Origin: CALFMR01 sp035550595
GTDB lineage: Bacteria; Acidobacteriota; Vicinamibacteria; Vicinamibacterales; SCN-69-37
NCBI GenBank assembly: GCA_035550595.1
Contig: DASZOV010000124.1
Coordinates: 40,673-104,672, forward strand
Length of the DNA stretch: 64,000 nt
Direction: 5' to 3'
A program made the translations under genes and the position numbers. Positions 44,921 through 53,109 of this stretch are shown piece after piece (position 1 is the first letter of the stretch; every line of letters starts with the position of its first letter). The notes below the pieces were generated by a model. That model was not told where the DNA came from and ran no database searches. It was given only the letters and a program-made list of their open reading frames with translations.

Positions 44921-45136
44921 TTACTCGGCGGACGCGCCCGCGTCGGGACCGGCTTCGGGCGCGCTGCGCGTCACGAGACCGGAGGCGACTTCCTGCAACG
45001 CACGGCGTGCGGGCTTGGCCGAGCCGTCGACCTTCGGCAGACAGCCCTGCAGCAACTGGCGTGCGCGCGCGGACGCCACGGTCACGAATTCGAATGAGTT
45101 CTTCGGGCGCGTGGTGGCCCGCATCGTGTCGGTCAT
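44921..45136 (-). CDS. rpoZ: RNA polymerase omega subunit RpoZ
   Basis: 71-aa small subunit. TTRPKNSFEFVTVASARARQLLQGC matches the omega N-terminal helices (VVVAAKRARQL-type core), followed by a helix ending RRALQEVASGLV and a short Pro/Ala tail. Its place between gmk and coaBC is the common bacterial order (yicC-gmk-rpoZ-coaBC). It supports assembly of the beta' subunit. Short length makes sequence evidence modest, but context makes the call firm. Confidence 0.92.
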   Translation of the reverse strand: MTDTMRATTRPKNSFEFVTVASARARQLLQGCLPKVDGSAKPARRALQEVASGLVTRSAPEAGPDAGASAE

Positions 45137-45175
45137 GAGGATCCTCGAATGAAACGTCGAACCTGCCCAGATTCC

Positions 45176-45820
45176 CTACGTGCGGCGCTCGGCGTCGAAC
45201 GTCGCGACAATCGATTCAATCGCCGCCCGGCGGCGCGGTCGGCGCGCGCGCTCGGCAATCATGATCGCCTGCAGCTCGTCCACGCACCGTTCCAGTTCGT
45301 CATTGACGACCACGTAATCGTACTCGTCGATGGCGAGGATCTCGGCGCGCGCCGTGGCCAGCCGGCGCTCGATGGCCGCGGCCGGATCGCGGTTGCGGCC
45401 CCGCAGCCGCGCCTCGAGCGTCGCATACGAAGGCGGCAGCACGAAGATCGCCGCGGCCTCGGCCACGCGCTCGCGTACCTGCCGCGCCCCCTGCACGTCG
45501 ATGACGAGCACGAGGTCGGCCCCCGACGCCAGCGCCGCGGCGGTATCCTGCCGCGCGGTCCCGTACAAGTGGCCGAAGACGTCCGCCCACTCGAGAAACG
45601 CGTCCTCGCTGACCATGGCCTCGAAGGCGGACCGGCTTACGAAATTATAGTCGACGCCGTCGACTTCCCCGGCCCGGATCGGCCGTGACGTGTAGGATCG
45701 CGACCGCCGAAGTCGGGGCGTCCGCTCCACCAACCGGTCGACGACCGTCGTCTTGCCCGTCCCGGACGGCGCCGAGACGACGAACAGGATGCCGCGTTCG
45801 ACCGAGGGGCTACTCGACAT
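45176..45820 (-). CDS. gmk: Guanylate kinase
   Basis: 214 aa. ATP:GMP phosphotransferase making GDP for GTP and dGTP pools. The P-loop APSGTGKTT is at about residues 18-26; the GMP-binding segment RSRSYTSRPIRAGEVDGVDYNFV follows, then EWADVFGHLYGT and the lid ARLRGRNRD. Overlaps the end of yicC by 11 bp, so it is translated from the same message. The first residues MSSSPSVERGILFVV are a short extension before strand 1. Confidence 0.96.
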   Translation of the reverse strand: MSSSPSVERGILFVVSAPSGTGKTTVVDRLVERTPRLRRSRSYTSRPIRAGEVDGVDYNFVSRSAFEAMVSEDAFLEWADVFGHLYGTARQDTAAALASGADLVLVIDVQGARQVRERVAEAAAIFVLPPSYATLEARLRGRNRDPAAAIERRLATARAEILAIDEYDYVVVNDELERCVDELQAIMIAERARRPRRRAAIESIVATFDAERRT

Positions 45821-46703
45821 TCTGGGTCTGCTCGCGGACGCGCTCGAGCTCGGCCTTGGCCGCGATGACGATTTCGGTCGCGCGTGCGCCTTCGACCTTC
45901 GAGCCCATCGTGTTGATCTCGCGGTTCATCTCCTGGACGAGAAAGTCCAGCTTGCGGCCGCAGGCTTCGGGGCCCGCCGCCAGGCTGCGCCAATGCTCGA
46001 GATGGCTCCGCATGCGCACGACCTCTTCGTCGATGTCCGACCGGGCAACGAAGCGCACGATTTCTTGCGCGATGGCCGCCGAGTCGCCCTGCACGTCGAG
46101 CGGCAGCGCGGCGAGCCTCGCGCGCAACCGCGTCTCGAGCTGTTCCTGGCCGAGGCGCGACTCGGCCTCGATGGCGTCGACGAACCCGGCAATGGCCGTC
46201 AGACGGGTCTCGAGGTCGGCGCCCATGAAACGGCCCTCGGTCTCTCGCATCACCACGAGCGCGTCGAGCGCGTCGTCGACGACCTCGTCGACGAGCGCGG
46301 CGAGCGGATCGGGCAAGCCAGTCGACTCCCCAGCCGGTCGCACGCGCACATCCAACACTTGCGGCAAGCGCAAGAGATCGGAGACGCCGAGCTCGCCGGT
46401 GACGAACCCGCGCGACCGGGCGGTCTCGATCGCGGCCGCGACTTTGCCGAGGAGGACCTCGTCGAGCACGACGTCGCGTTCGGGCCGCGCGGAAGCGTCG
46501 GCCGTGAGCGTGACCTCGACGCGGCCTCGCGCGAGGCGTTGTTGGACGCGCGCGCGCACGCGCGTTTCGACGGCGGCCAAGGCAGCCGGCGCCTTGACGG
46601 CGAGATCCAGGAAGCGGTGGTTGACGGACTTGATGGTGACACTCACGCGTCCATCGGGCGACTCGCGGCCGATGGAGGCAAACCCGGTCATGGAACGAAT
46701 CAC
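45810..46703 (-). CDS. yicC: YicC family endoribonuclease-like protein
   Basis: 297 aa starting at GTG 46703 (VIRSMTGFAS, the canonical YicC beginning), overlapping the msbA stop as GTGA. The N-terminal domain runs from the MTGF motif to about residue 160. The C-terminal DUF1732 part includes DIDEEVVRMRSHLEHW and the signature KLDFLVQEMNREINTMGSK. YicC proteins have been linked to RNA cleavage and small-RNA decay; this is family knowledge only. A much longer reading frame continues upstream inside msbA but is a shadow. Confidence 0.93.
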   Translation of the reverse strand: MIRSMTGFASIGRESPDGRVSVTIKSVNHRFLDLAVKAPAALAAVETRVRARVQQRLARGRVEVTLTADASARPERDVVLDEVLLGKVAAAIETARSRGFVTGELGVSDLLRLPQVLDVRVRPAGESTGLPDPLAALVDEVVDDALDALVVMRETEGRFMGADLETRLTAIAGFVDAIEAESRLGQEQLETRLRARLAALPLDVQGDSAAIAQEIVRFVARSDIDEEVVRMRSHLEHWRSLAAGPEACGRKLDFLVQEMNREINTMGSKVEGARATEIVIAAKAELERVREQTQNVE

Positions 46704-48472
46704 GGATACCCCTCGTGTGACAACGCCGACGCGGGCACGGCCCGATCGCGATCGTCGAACGCTTGCAGCGCATAGAGTTTCGCGTACACGCCGCCTTCGC
46801 GCAGCAGCAACTCGTCGTGCGTGCCGATCTCGGCGATGCGCCCGGCTTCGAGCGCGAGGATGACGTCCGCCCGGCGCACGGTCGACAGCCGGTGCGCGAT
46901 GACGAACGTCGTGCGGTTGCGCATGAGGTTGGCCAGCGCATCCTGCACGAGCAGCTCCGACTCGGCGTCGAGCGACGACGTCGCTTCGTCGAGAATCAGG
47001 AGCGGGCTGTTCTTGAGAATCGCGCGCGCAATCGCGAGGCGCTGTCGTTGTCCACCCGAGAGCAGTTGCCCGCGTTCGCCGATGCGCGCCTCGTAGCCGC
47101 CCTCGAGCTGTTCGATGAACGTGTGCGCGTGCGCCGCGCGGGCGGCAGCTTCGATGGCTTCGGGCAACGCGCCGGGCGCGCCGTAGGCGATGTTGGCCGC
47201 GACCGTGTCGTCGAAGAGCACGGTGTCCTGCGTCACGAGCGCGATCTGATCGCGCAGCGACGCGAGCGTGACGTCGCGGATGTCGACGCCGTCGATGAGA
47301 ATCGCGCCTTCCTTGACGTCGTAGAACCGCGGAATCAGATTGACGAGCGTCGTCTTGCCCGCGCCGCTGAGGCCGACGATCGCGACGACCTGTCCGGTGC
47401 CGACGGCGAACGACGCGCCGCGGAGCGCGAACGACACGCCGTCGCCGTACGCGAAGCCGACGTTCTTGAACTCGACGCCGTGCCGCACGCGCGCGAGCGG
47501 CCGCGCGTCGGGCCGCTCCTGCACCTCGGTGTGCGTGTCGAGCATCCAGAAGATCCGCTCGCAGGCCGCAATCGTCTGCTGGAAGCTCGCGTTCACGCGG
47601 CTCAGCTTCTTGACCGGGCCGTACATCATGAACGCCGCGGCGAGGAACGACGAGAACGCCCCGGGCGTGAGCTGGCCGCTCTTGATGCGCATCGACCCGT
47701 ACCAGAGCGCGCCGACGGCCGCGAGTCCGCCGATGAACTCCATGAGTGGCGGCAGCGCCGACACGGCGGCCATCACCTTCATGTTGATTCGATACAAGCG
47801 GTCGGACGCCGCTTCGAAGCGCGTCGCCTCGCGCGCCTCGGCGCCGAACGCCTTGACGATGCGATGTCCGGTGAACCCTTCGGCTGCCAGATGCGTGACG
47901 TGCGCCAGTTCCTCCTGGCCGCGGCGCGATGTCTTGCGCACGCGCTGTCCGAGCCGCACGAGCGGATAGACGACGAGCGGCGCCGACACGAGGCAGACGA
48001 GCGCGAGGTGCCAGTCGAGATAGAAGATCCATCCCAGGTAGCCGACGACGGTGACCGACTCCCGCATCAGGTCCGCGAAGGTCTCGGAGACGACCGTCTG
48101 TACCTGGTTGACGTCGTTCGTGATCCGCGAGATGAGCTGACCTGACGTGCGTCGCGAGATGAACGCCGCTGACTGGCCCAGGATGTGGCGGAACAACCCG
48201 TTGCGCAAATCGCGTACGACGCGCTGTCCGACGTCGGCCATGAGATAGCCGGACACGTAGCCGCCGACGCCCTTGAGGAAGTAAGCGATGACGACGAGCA
48301 CGGCCACGCGCCCGACCTGTTCGGCCGCGGGCAGCACGTGATTGAAGATGGGTTCGATGAGCGCGGCCAGACCGACCGACCCCGCGCTGTAGAGCAGCAT
48401 CGCGGCCAGCGCAACGAGCATGCGCCACCGGTAGGGCGTGGCGTACCGAAGCAGCCGGCGGAGTTCGTTCAC
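46700..48472 (-). CDS. MsbA-like ABC exporter (permease-ATPase fusion)
   Basis: 590-aa half-transporter. Six TM helices (about residues 1-330) are followed by an ATPase domain with Walker A GLSGAGKTT (about 380), signature LSGGQRQRLAIARA (about 485), Walker B LLILDEATSSLD and switch His in IAHRLSTV. It belongs to the lipid A / glycolipid flippase group and dimerises. The position between ugd and yicC, opposite the polysaccharide operon, allows two readings: export of lipid A or of the glycan-lipid made next door. Which one applies cannot be seen. Translational overlap with yicC. Confidence 0.92.
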   Translation of the reverse strand: MNELRRLLRYATPYRWRMLVALAAMLLYSAGSVGLAALIEPIFNHVLPAAEQVGRVAVLVVIAYFLKGVGGYVSGYLMADVGQRVVRDLRNGLFRHILGQSAAFISRRTSGQLISRITNDVNQVQTVVSETFADLMRESVTVVGYLGWIFYLDWHLALVCLVSAPLVVYPLVRLGQRVRKTSRRGQEELAHVTHLAAEGFTGHRIVKAFGAEAREATRFEAASDRLYRINMKVMAAVSALPPLMEFIGGLAAVGALWYGSMRIKSGQLTPGAFSSFLAAAFMMYGPVKKLSRVNASFQQTIAACERIFWMLDTHTEVQERPDARPLARVRHGVEFKNVGFAYGDGVSFALRGASFAVGTGQVVAIVGLSGAGKTTLVNLIPRFYDVKEGAILIDGVDIRDVTLASLRDQIALVTQDTVLFDDTVAANIAYGAPGALPEAIEAAARAAHAHTFIEQLEGGYEARIGERGQLLSGGQRQRLAIARAILKNSPLLILDEATSSLDAESELLVQDALANLMRNRTTFVIAHRLSTVRRADVILALEAGRIAEIGTHDELLLREGGVYAKLYALQAFDDRDRAVPASALSHEGYP

Positions 48473-48482
48473 TCCCGTTCCG

Positions 48483-48620
48483 TCACCGCGCGCCCGGGTA
48501 CGTGGTCACGCACGCGGCAGGAGACGCGGCCGCCGCCACGGCGTCGATTACCTCTCGCATCCACCTGCTCTCGCCACACCCCAGATTGTAGGCCTCGCCG
48601 GCGACGAAGACGACGGTCAT
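48483..48620 (-). pseudogene. 45-codon remnant resembling the C-terminus of a GalE-type epimerase
   Basis: Small open frame whose ATG overlaps the ugd stop (ATGA) and which ends 10 bases before msbA. Its core EAYNLGCGESRWMREVIDAV matches the YNLG.G...S..EVI.A. segment that follows the catalytic domain in UDP-glucose 4-epimerases, but everything upstream (Rossmann fold, YxxxK) is missing. The best reading is a decayed galE fragment next to ugd, both acting on UDP-glucose; a small translated peptide is possible because of the coupled start. Confidence 0.5.
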
Positions 48621-49918
48621 GGCCGGCCGATGGAGGTGTACTGGAACCCGCGCTCCCGGATCTGCGCCGGGTCGTACAGATTGCGTCCGTCGAAGATGAT
48701 GGGCTGCCGCATCAGCCGCTTCATTCGCGCGAAGTCCGGCTCGCGGAAGTCGTTCCACTCCGTCACGATGACGAGCGCGTCTGCGCCCGTGAGCGCGTCG
48801 TAGGCGTGCCGCGCGTAGGTGATGCGCGACTTGAACAGCCGCTTCGCGACGTCGCGCGCCTCCGGATCGTAGGCCCGGACCTTCACGCCGCGCGCGAGCA
48901 GCCCCTCGACGATCGGCACGGCCGGCGCCTCGCGCATGTCGTCGGTCCGCGGCTTGAACGCGAGCCCCCACACTGCCACCGTCCGTCCCTTCAATCGCTT
49001 GCCGAAGTGCTCATCGAGCCGCTCGAGCAGGCGGACTTTCTGTCGCTCGTTGACGGTCTCGACCGCTTCGAGGATCCGGAAGCGGTACCGCTTCTGGGAC
49101 GAGAACTTGACGATGGCTTTGACGTCTTTCGGAAAGCAGCTGCCGCCGTAGCCGACACCCGGAAAGAGGAACGCCGACCCGATACGGCGGTCGGCCGCCA
49201 CGGCCTGACGCACTTTGTCGACGTCCGCGCCGAAGCGCTCGCAGACGTTCGCGACCTCGTTCATGAACGAGATGCGCGTCGCCAGCATCGCGTTCGCCGC
49301 GTACTTGCACAGCTCGGCGCTCGCCGGATCCATCACCATGATGGGCGCGCCCGTGCGCGTGAACGGCCGATACAGCTCGCGCATCAGCTCGGCGGCGTCC
49401 TGATCGTTCGTCCCGATGACGACGCGATCCGGCTTGAGGAAATCGTCGACCGCGGCGCCCTGCTTCAGGAACTCGGGATTGCTCACGACGCTGAACGGCT
49501 GCGTGGTCACGGCTGCGATCGTGTCATGGACGAGCGCCGACGTGCCGACCGGCACGGTGCTCTTGTCGACGATGACGGTCGGACCGCTGAGGGCCTGGCC
49601 GATCTCGCGCGCGGCGGCCAGCACGTGTCGCAGATCCGCTGATCCGTCCTCGCCCGTGGGCGTGCCCACCGCGATGAAGACGACATCCGCGCGGCGCACG
49701 GCCTCGGGCAGCTTCGTCGTGAACGTCAACCGGCCTTCCGCGCGGTTGCGGCGGACGAGCTCTTCCAGCCCGGGCTCGTAGATGGGAATCCGGCCGCGCT
49801 TGAGCATCCGGATCTTCGCCGCGTCGCGATCCACGCAGATGACGTCGTTCCCGGTCGCCGCGAAACACGCGCCCACGACCAGCCCCACGTACCCCGTGCC
49901 GATGACCCCAATCTTCAT
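48617..49918 (-). CDS. ugd: UDP-glucose/GDP-mannose dehydrogenase family, probably UDP-glucose 6-dehydrogenase
   Basis: 433 aa. Oxidises the sugar C6 alcohol to the acid in two NAD-dependent steps. It has the N-terminal Rossmann motif GTGYVGLVVGACFA (about residues 7-20), central helix with SAELCKYAANAMLATRISFMNE, catalytic Cys in GVGYGGSCFPKD (about residue 260), and C-terminal domain with WGLAFKPRTDDMREAP. The divergent operon encodes a UDP-glucuronate decarboxylase, which favours UDP-glucose as the substrate. ATG 49918 starts at the Rossmann strand. The AT-rich gap to the divergent operon contains ATCAATTGAT (49980-49989). Confidence 0.95.
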   Translation of the reverse strand: MKIGVIGTGYVGLVVGACFAATGNDVICVDRDAAKIRMLKRGRIPIYEPGLEELVRRNRAEGRLTFTTKLPEAVRRADVVFIAVGTPTGEDGSADLRHVLAAAREIGQALSGPTVIVDKSTVPVGTSALVHDTIAAVTTQPFSVVSNPEFLKQGAAVDDFLKPDRVVIGTNDQDAAELMRELYRPFTRTGAPIMVMDPASAELCKYAANAMLATRISFMNEVANVCERFGADVDKVRQAVAADRRIGSAFLFPGVGYGGSCFPKDVKAIVKFSSQKRYRFRILEAVETVNERQKVRLLERLDEHFGKRLKGRTVAVWGLAFKPRTDDMREAPAVPIVEGLLARGVKVRAYDPEARDVAKRLFKSRITYARHAYDALTGADALVIVTEWNDFREPDFARMKRLMRQPIIFDGRNLYDPAQIRERGFQYTSIGRP

Positions 49919-49979
49919 GAACGGTGCCGCCTCCGCAGCGAAAACTCCTCACCGTAGCACGCGCGAAAAACTACTGTCA

Positions 49980-49989
49980 ATCAATTGAT
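49980..49989. promoter_or_regulatory. AT-rich palindrome in the ugd / polysaccharide divergent region
   Basis: ATCAATTGAT, a perfect 10-bp palindrome in an AT-rich island (about 49965-50000) between ugd and the glycosyltransferase operon; AAGGAG follows at 49994-49999. It is a candidate regulator site or promoter element; no regulator is assignable. Confidence 0.35.
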
Positions 49990-50059
49990 AGATAAGGAGT
50001 TGCAGTCACAGGCCGTGCAGCCGTGCGCACGCGTGATAGCATCCGCCGAGTCTCCCGCC

Positions 50060-51181
50060 GTGCGGATCCTGCTCGACTACCGACCCGCGCTTCGCCAGCG
50101 GACCGGCGTCGGCGAATACGTCCACGAGGTCGCCCGGGCGCTCGTCGAGACGGCCCCGGCCGACGAGTCCCTGCTGCTCTTTTCGTCCTCGTGGAAGGAT
50201 CGGCTCGCGCCCGACGTCGTGCCGGGCGCTGCCACCGTCGATCGCCGCGTGCCCGTTCGCGCGCTCAACTGGCTTTGGCATCGGACGGGTTGGCCGCCGG
50301 CCGAGCGCGTCGCGCGCACGCCGCTCGACGTGACGCACTCCGCGCACCCGCTCATCCTGCCCGCTCGCGACGCCGCGCGCGTCGTCACGATCCACGACCT
50401 GGACTTTCTCGATCACCCGGAACGGACCGCGCGCGAGATTCGCCGCGACTACCCGGCGCTCGTCGCCGATCACGTCCAGCGCGCCGATCGCGTCGTCGTC
50501 GTCTCGCAGCACACCGCACGTGAAGTCGAACGCCGGCTCGGCGTGTCGTCCATGAAGATCTCGATCTGCTCGCCTGGCGCGCCCGACTGGCCGAGACGCG
50601 ACTCGGAACCCGCGTCGGATCGGTGTCTGCTGTTTCTGGGGACGCTCGACGCGCGCAAGAATCTGGGCACCCTGCTCGATGCTTATGAACAGATCCTCGC
50701 GCACCGGCCGGATGCCCCGCCGCTCGTGCTGGCCGGTGGCCTTACTGCCGACGCGGCGCCCCTCATCGCGCGCGCCCGCCGCGCGTCGCTCGCCGGACAT
50801 GTCGAAATCCCCGGCTACGTCGATCCGGCCGCACGTGCCGAGCTCTTCGCGCGTGCGCTCGTGTTCGTGCTGCCGTCGTTCATGGAAGGATTCGGCATGC
50901 CCGCGGTCGAGGCCATGGTCAGCGGCGTGCCGGTCGTGGCGGCCAATCGCGGCGCGCTGCCGGAGGTCGTCGGCGGGGCCGGCCGTCTCGTCGATCCGGA
51001 GGCTCCAGCCGCGATGGCGCATGCCATCGAAATGCTCCTCGACAACCCGGCCATGCGCCAACAGCTCAGCGACGCCGGAGTCGTTCAGGCGAGACAGTTC
51101 TCGTGGACGACCACGGCCACGCGTCTGCGCGAGGCTTGGGCGCTGGCCGTCGCGCACCGGCGGGAACGGTCGCCACGATGA
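50060..51181 (+). CDS. Glycosyltransferase family 4-type (polysaccharide operon gene 1)
   Basis: 373 aa if started at GTG 50060 (VRILLDYRPALRQRTGVGEY); a longer frame from ATG 49985 adds 25 unconserved residues. GT-B fold: the N-terminal Gly loop RTGVGEYV, VTIHDLDFLDHPE, and VSQHTAREVERRLGV; the C-terminal domain LLFLGTLDARKNLGTLLDAYE, and the E-x7-E region EGFGMPAVEAM near residue 283. Probably retaining, nucleotide-sugar dependent. First gene of a seven-gene plus-strand operon; its stop overlaps the next start (ATGA). Confidence 0.9.
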   Translation: MRILLDYRPALRQRTGVGEYVHEVARALVETAPADESLLLFSSSWKDRLAPDVVPGAATVDRRVPVRALNWLWHRTGWPPAERVARTPLDVTHSAHPLILPARDAARVVTIHDLDFLDHPERTAREIRRDYPALVADHVQRADRVVVVSQHTAREVERRLGVSSMKISICSPGAPDWPRRDSEPASDRCLLFLGTLDARKNLGTLLDAYEQILAHRPDAPPLVLAGGLTADAAPLIARARRASLAGHVEIPGYVDPAARAELFARALVFVLPSFMEGFGMPAVEAMVSGVPVVAANRGALPEVVGGAGRLVDPEAPAAMAHAIEMLLDNPAMRQQLSDAGVVQARQFSWTTTATRLREAWALAVAHRRERSPR

Positions 51182-52278
51182 GCGGGCCGGGCTTGCACAT
51201 CGGTGTCGACGGTCGCGAACTCCTGGGTCGGCCGACGGGCGTTGGGCGCTATCTCGCCGAGATCCTCGGCGCGTGGATGGCCGATCCGACGTGGCCGCAT
51301 CGGCTGACGATCTTCCTCCCCTCGTCGCCGGGCGACGAGCTTCGCGCACGCTTGCCGCACGTCGCCTGGCACGTTGCTGCGTCGACCTCAACCGGCACGC
51401 GATGGGAGCAGATGCGACTGCCCGGTGCCATCACTCGCTCGGGCGTCGACGTCTTCTTCGCGGCCGGCTACACCGCACCCCTTCGTCTCGCCTGCCCCTT
51501 CGTCGTCGCAATCTACGACGTCTCGTTCTTCGCGCACCCGGAATGGTTCGGCTGGCGCGAAGGCATGCGTCGTCGTTGGATCACGCGATCGGCCGCCCGA
51601 CGCGCGCGGCGGGTGGTGACGATTTCCGAGTTCTCGGCTCGTGAGATCGTGCGCTGGATTGGCATTCGGCGCGAGGCGATCGCGATCGCGCCGCCAGGTG
51701 CGCCGCTGTTGGCCGATGACGCGGATGCGAGCCCGCGCGAGCCAATCGTCCTGTTCGTCGGATCGCTCTTCAACCGGCGGCGGATTCCCGATCTCATCGC
51801 GGCCTTCGCCGCGGCCGCTCGCGACGTCCCGAGCGCGCGACTCGTGCTCGCCGGCGACAACCGGACAACGCCGCGCATCGATCCTCTCGCCTTGGCGTCG
51901 ACGCTCGGCGTCGGCGATCGCGTCGAGTGGCGCGCCTATGTCAGCGACGCGGAGCTCGCCGAGCTCTATGACCGGGCGCGCGTGTTCGCGTTCCTCTCGG
52001 ACTACGAAGGCTTCGCGATGACGCCGATGGAGGCGCTCGCGCGCGGCGTCGCACCCGTACTGCTCGACACGCCCGTTGCGCGCGAGGTCTACGGCGACGC
52101 CGCTGTGTTCGTCCCTGCCCAGACGACCGCGATCGCCGCGGCCCTGCGTACGCTGCTCATCGACGACATGGCGCGAGGCCGGATCGTCCAAGCCGGCCGC
52201 GAACGGTTGCAGGCGTTTTCGTGGCCCCACGCAGCGGCCACGATCCGCACGGCCCTCGAGGAGGCCGCCCGCCCGTGA
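51178..52278 (+). CDS. Glycosyltransferase family 4-type (gene 2)
   Basis: 366 aa from ATG 51178. It is a close relative in layout to gene 1: HIGVDGRELLGRPTGVGRYL, VVAIYDVSFFAHPEWF, VVTISEFSAREIVRWIG, IVLFVGSLFNRRRIPDLIAAF, and the E-x7-E motif DYEGFAMTPMEALARG (Glu to Glu, about residues 277-285). It should add one sugar to the growing repeat unit. It overlaps gene 1 by ATGA and gene 3 by GTGA, so the three are probably translated in a fixed ratio. Donor and acceptor unknown. Confidence 0.9.
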   Translation: MSGPGLHIGVDGRELLGRPTGVGRYLAEILGAWMADPTWPHRLTIFLPSSPGDELRARLPHVAWHVAASTSTGTRWEQMRLPGAITRSGVDVFFAAGYTAPLRLACPFVVAIYDVSFFAHPEWFGWREGMRRRWITRSAARRARRVVTISEFSAREIVRWIGIRREAIAIAPPGAPLLADDADASPREPIVLFVGSLFNRRRIPDLIAAFAAAARDVPSARLVLAGDNRTTPRIDPLALASTLGVGDRVEWRAYVSDAELAELYDRARVFAFLSDYEGFAMTPMEALARGVAPVLLDTPVAREVYGDAAVFVPAQTTAIAAALRTLLIDDMARGRIVQAGRERLQAFSWPHAAATIRTALEEAARP

Positions 52279-53093
52279 CGCCGACGGTCGACGTCGTCAT
52301 CGTGAGCTACAACACGCGCGACGATCTCGACGCGTGCCTCGCGTCGATCGACGCCGCGCCGCCTGCCACGCTCGGAACCATCTTCGTCGTCGACAACGCG
52401 TCGGCCGACGGCACGCCCGCGCACCTCCGCGAGCGCTGGCCGCGCGTCCGCCTCATCGCGCTCGACCGCAACGTCGGATACGCGGCCGCGAACAACATCG
52501 CCATCCGCGAGTCGAGCGCGCCGCTCGTGCTCCTGCTCAACAGCGACACGATCGTGCCGGCTGGCGCGATCGACGCGCTCGTCGCACGGCACGAGGCGAC
52601 TGGCGCGGCGGTCATCGGACCGCGACTGGTCGACGGACGCGGCCGGCCGGAGGTGTCGTTCGGTCCAATGCTCACGCCGTGGGCCGAGGCAGTCCAACGC
52701 GTGCGCGTCCGCGTGGCCGCTAGCAACGGGGCCCTCGCGCGACGTTATGTCGAGCGCCTCGTCTCGCGCGAACGAGCGGTGGACTGGGTCAGCGGCGCGG
52801 CACTGCTCGTCGCACGCGACCGCGCGCTCGCCGCCGGGTTACTCGACGAACGCTATTTCCTGTACGAAGAGGACGTCGACTTCTGCGCCAGCATCCGCGC
52901 GCACGGTGGCCGCGTCGTGTTCACGCCGCACGTCGAAATCGTGCACCTGCGAGGGCGGTCGGTGGCGCGCGCCACGCCGGGCAGCCACGCCTTGTACGAC
53001 CGCGCACACGTCGCCTTCTACGAGAAACACGCCCCGCGTTGGGCGCCATGGCTGCGCCGCTGGCTCGCAGTTCGCGGCCGCACCGTCCGATAA
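52275..53093 (+). CDS. Glycosyltransferase family 2 (gene 3)
   Basis: 272 aa from GTG 52275. GT-A fold, inverting type: VDVVIVSYNTRDDLDACLASI at the N-terminus, VVDNASADGTP, NVGYAAANNIAI (about residue 66), the metal-binding region LLLLNSDT where DxD is usual, then WVSGAALLVARDRA and ERYFLYEEDVDFCASIRAHG, typical of rhamnosyltransferase-like WcaA/RfbF proteins. A GT2 enzyme between GT4-type ones suggests at least one inverting linkage in the repeat unit. After its stop a CCGAT-AAA-ATCGG mini-hairpin and a 16-base gap precede gene 4. Confidence 0.92.
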   Translation: MTPTVDVVIVSYNTRDDLDACLASIDAAPPATLGTIFVVDNASADGTPAHLRERWPRVRLIALDRNVGYAAANNIAIRESSAPLVLLLNSDTIVPAGAIDALVARHEATGAAVIGPRLVDGRGRPEVSFGPMLTPWAEAVQRVRVRVAASNGALARRYVERLVSRERAVDWVSGAALLVARDRALAAGLLDERYFLYEEDVDFCASIRAHGGRVVFTPHVEIVHLRGRSVARATPGSHALYDRAHVAFYEKHAPRWAPWLRRWLAVRGRTVR

Positions 53094-53109
53094 AATCGGG
53101 AACGGCCCC

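Noticed and set aside
46704..48428. Upstream extension of the yicC frame through msbA, giving an 872-codon protein
   Set aside because: YicC has its canonical start at GTG 46703; the upstream part is an Arg-rich out-of-frame reading of msbA.
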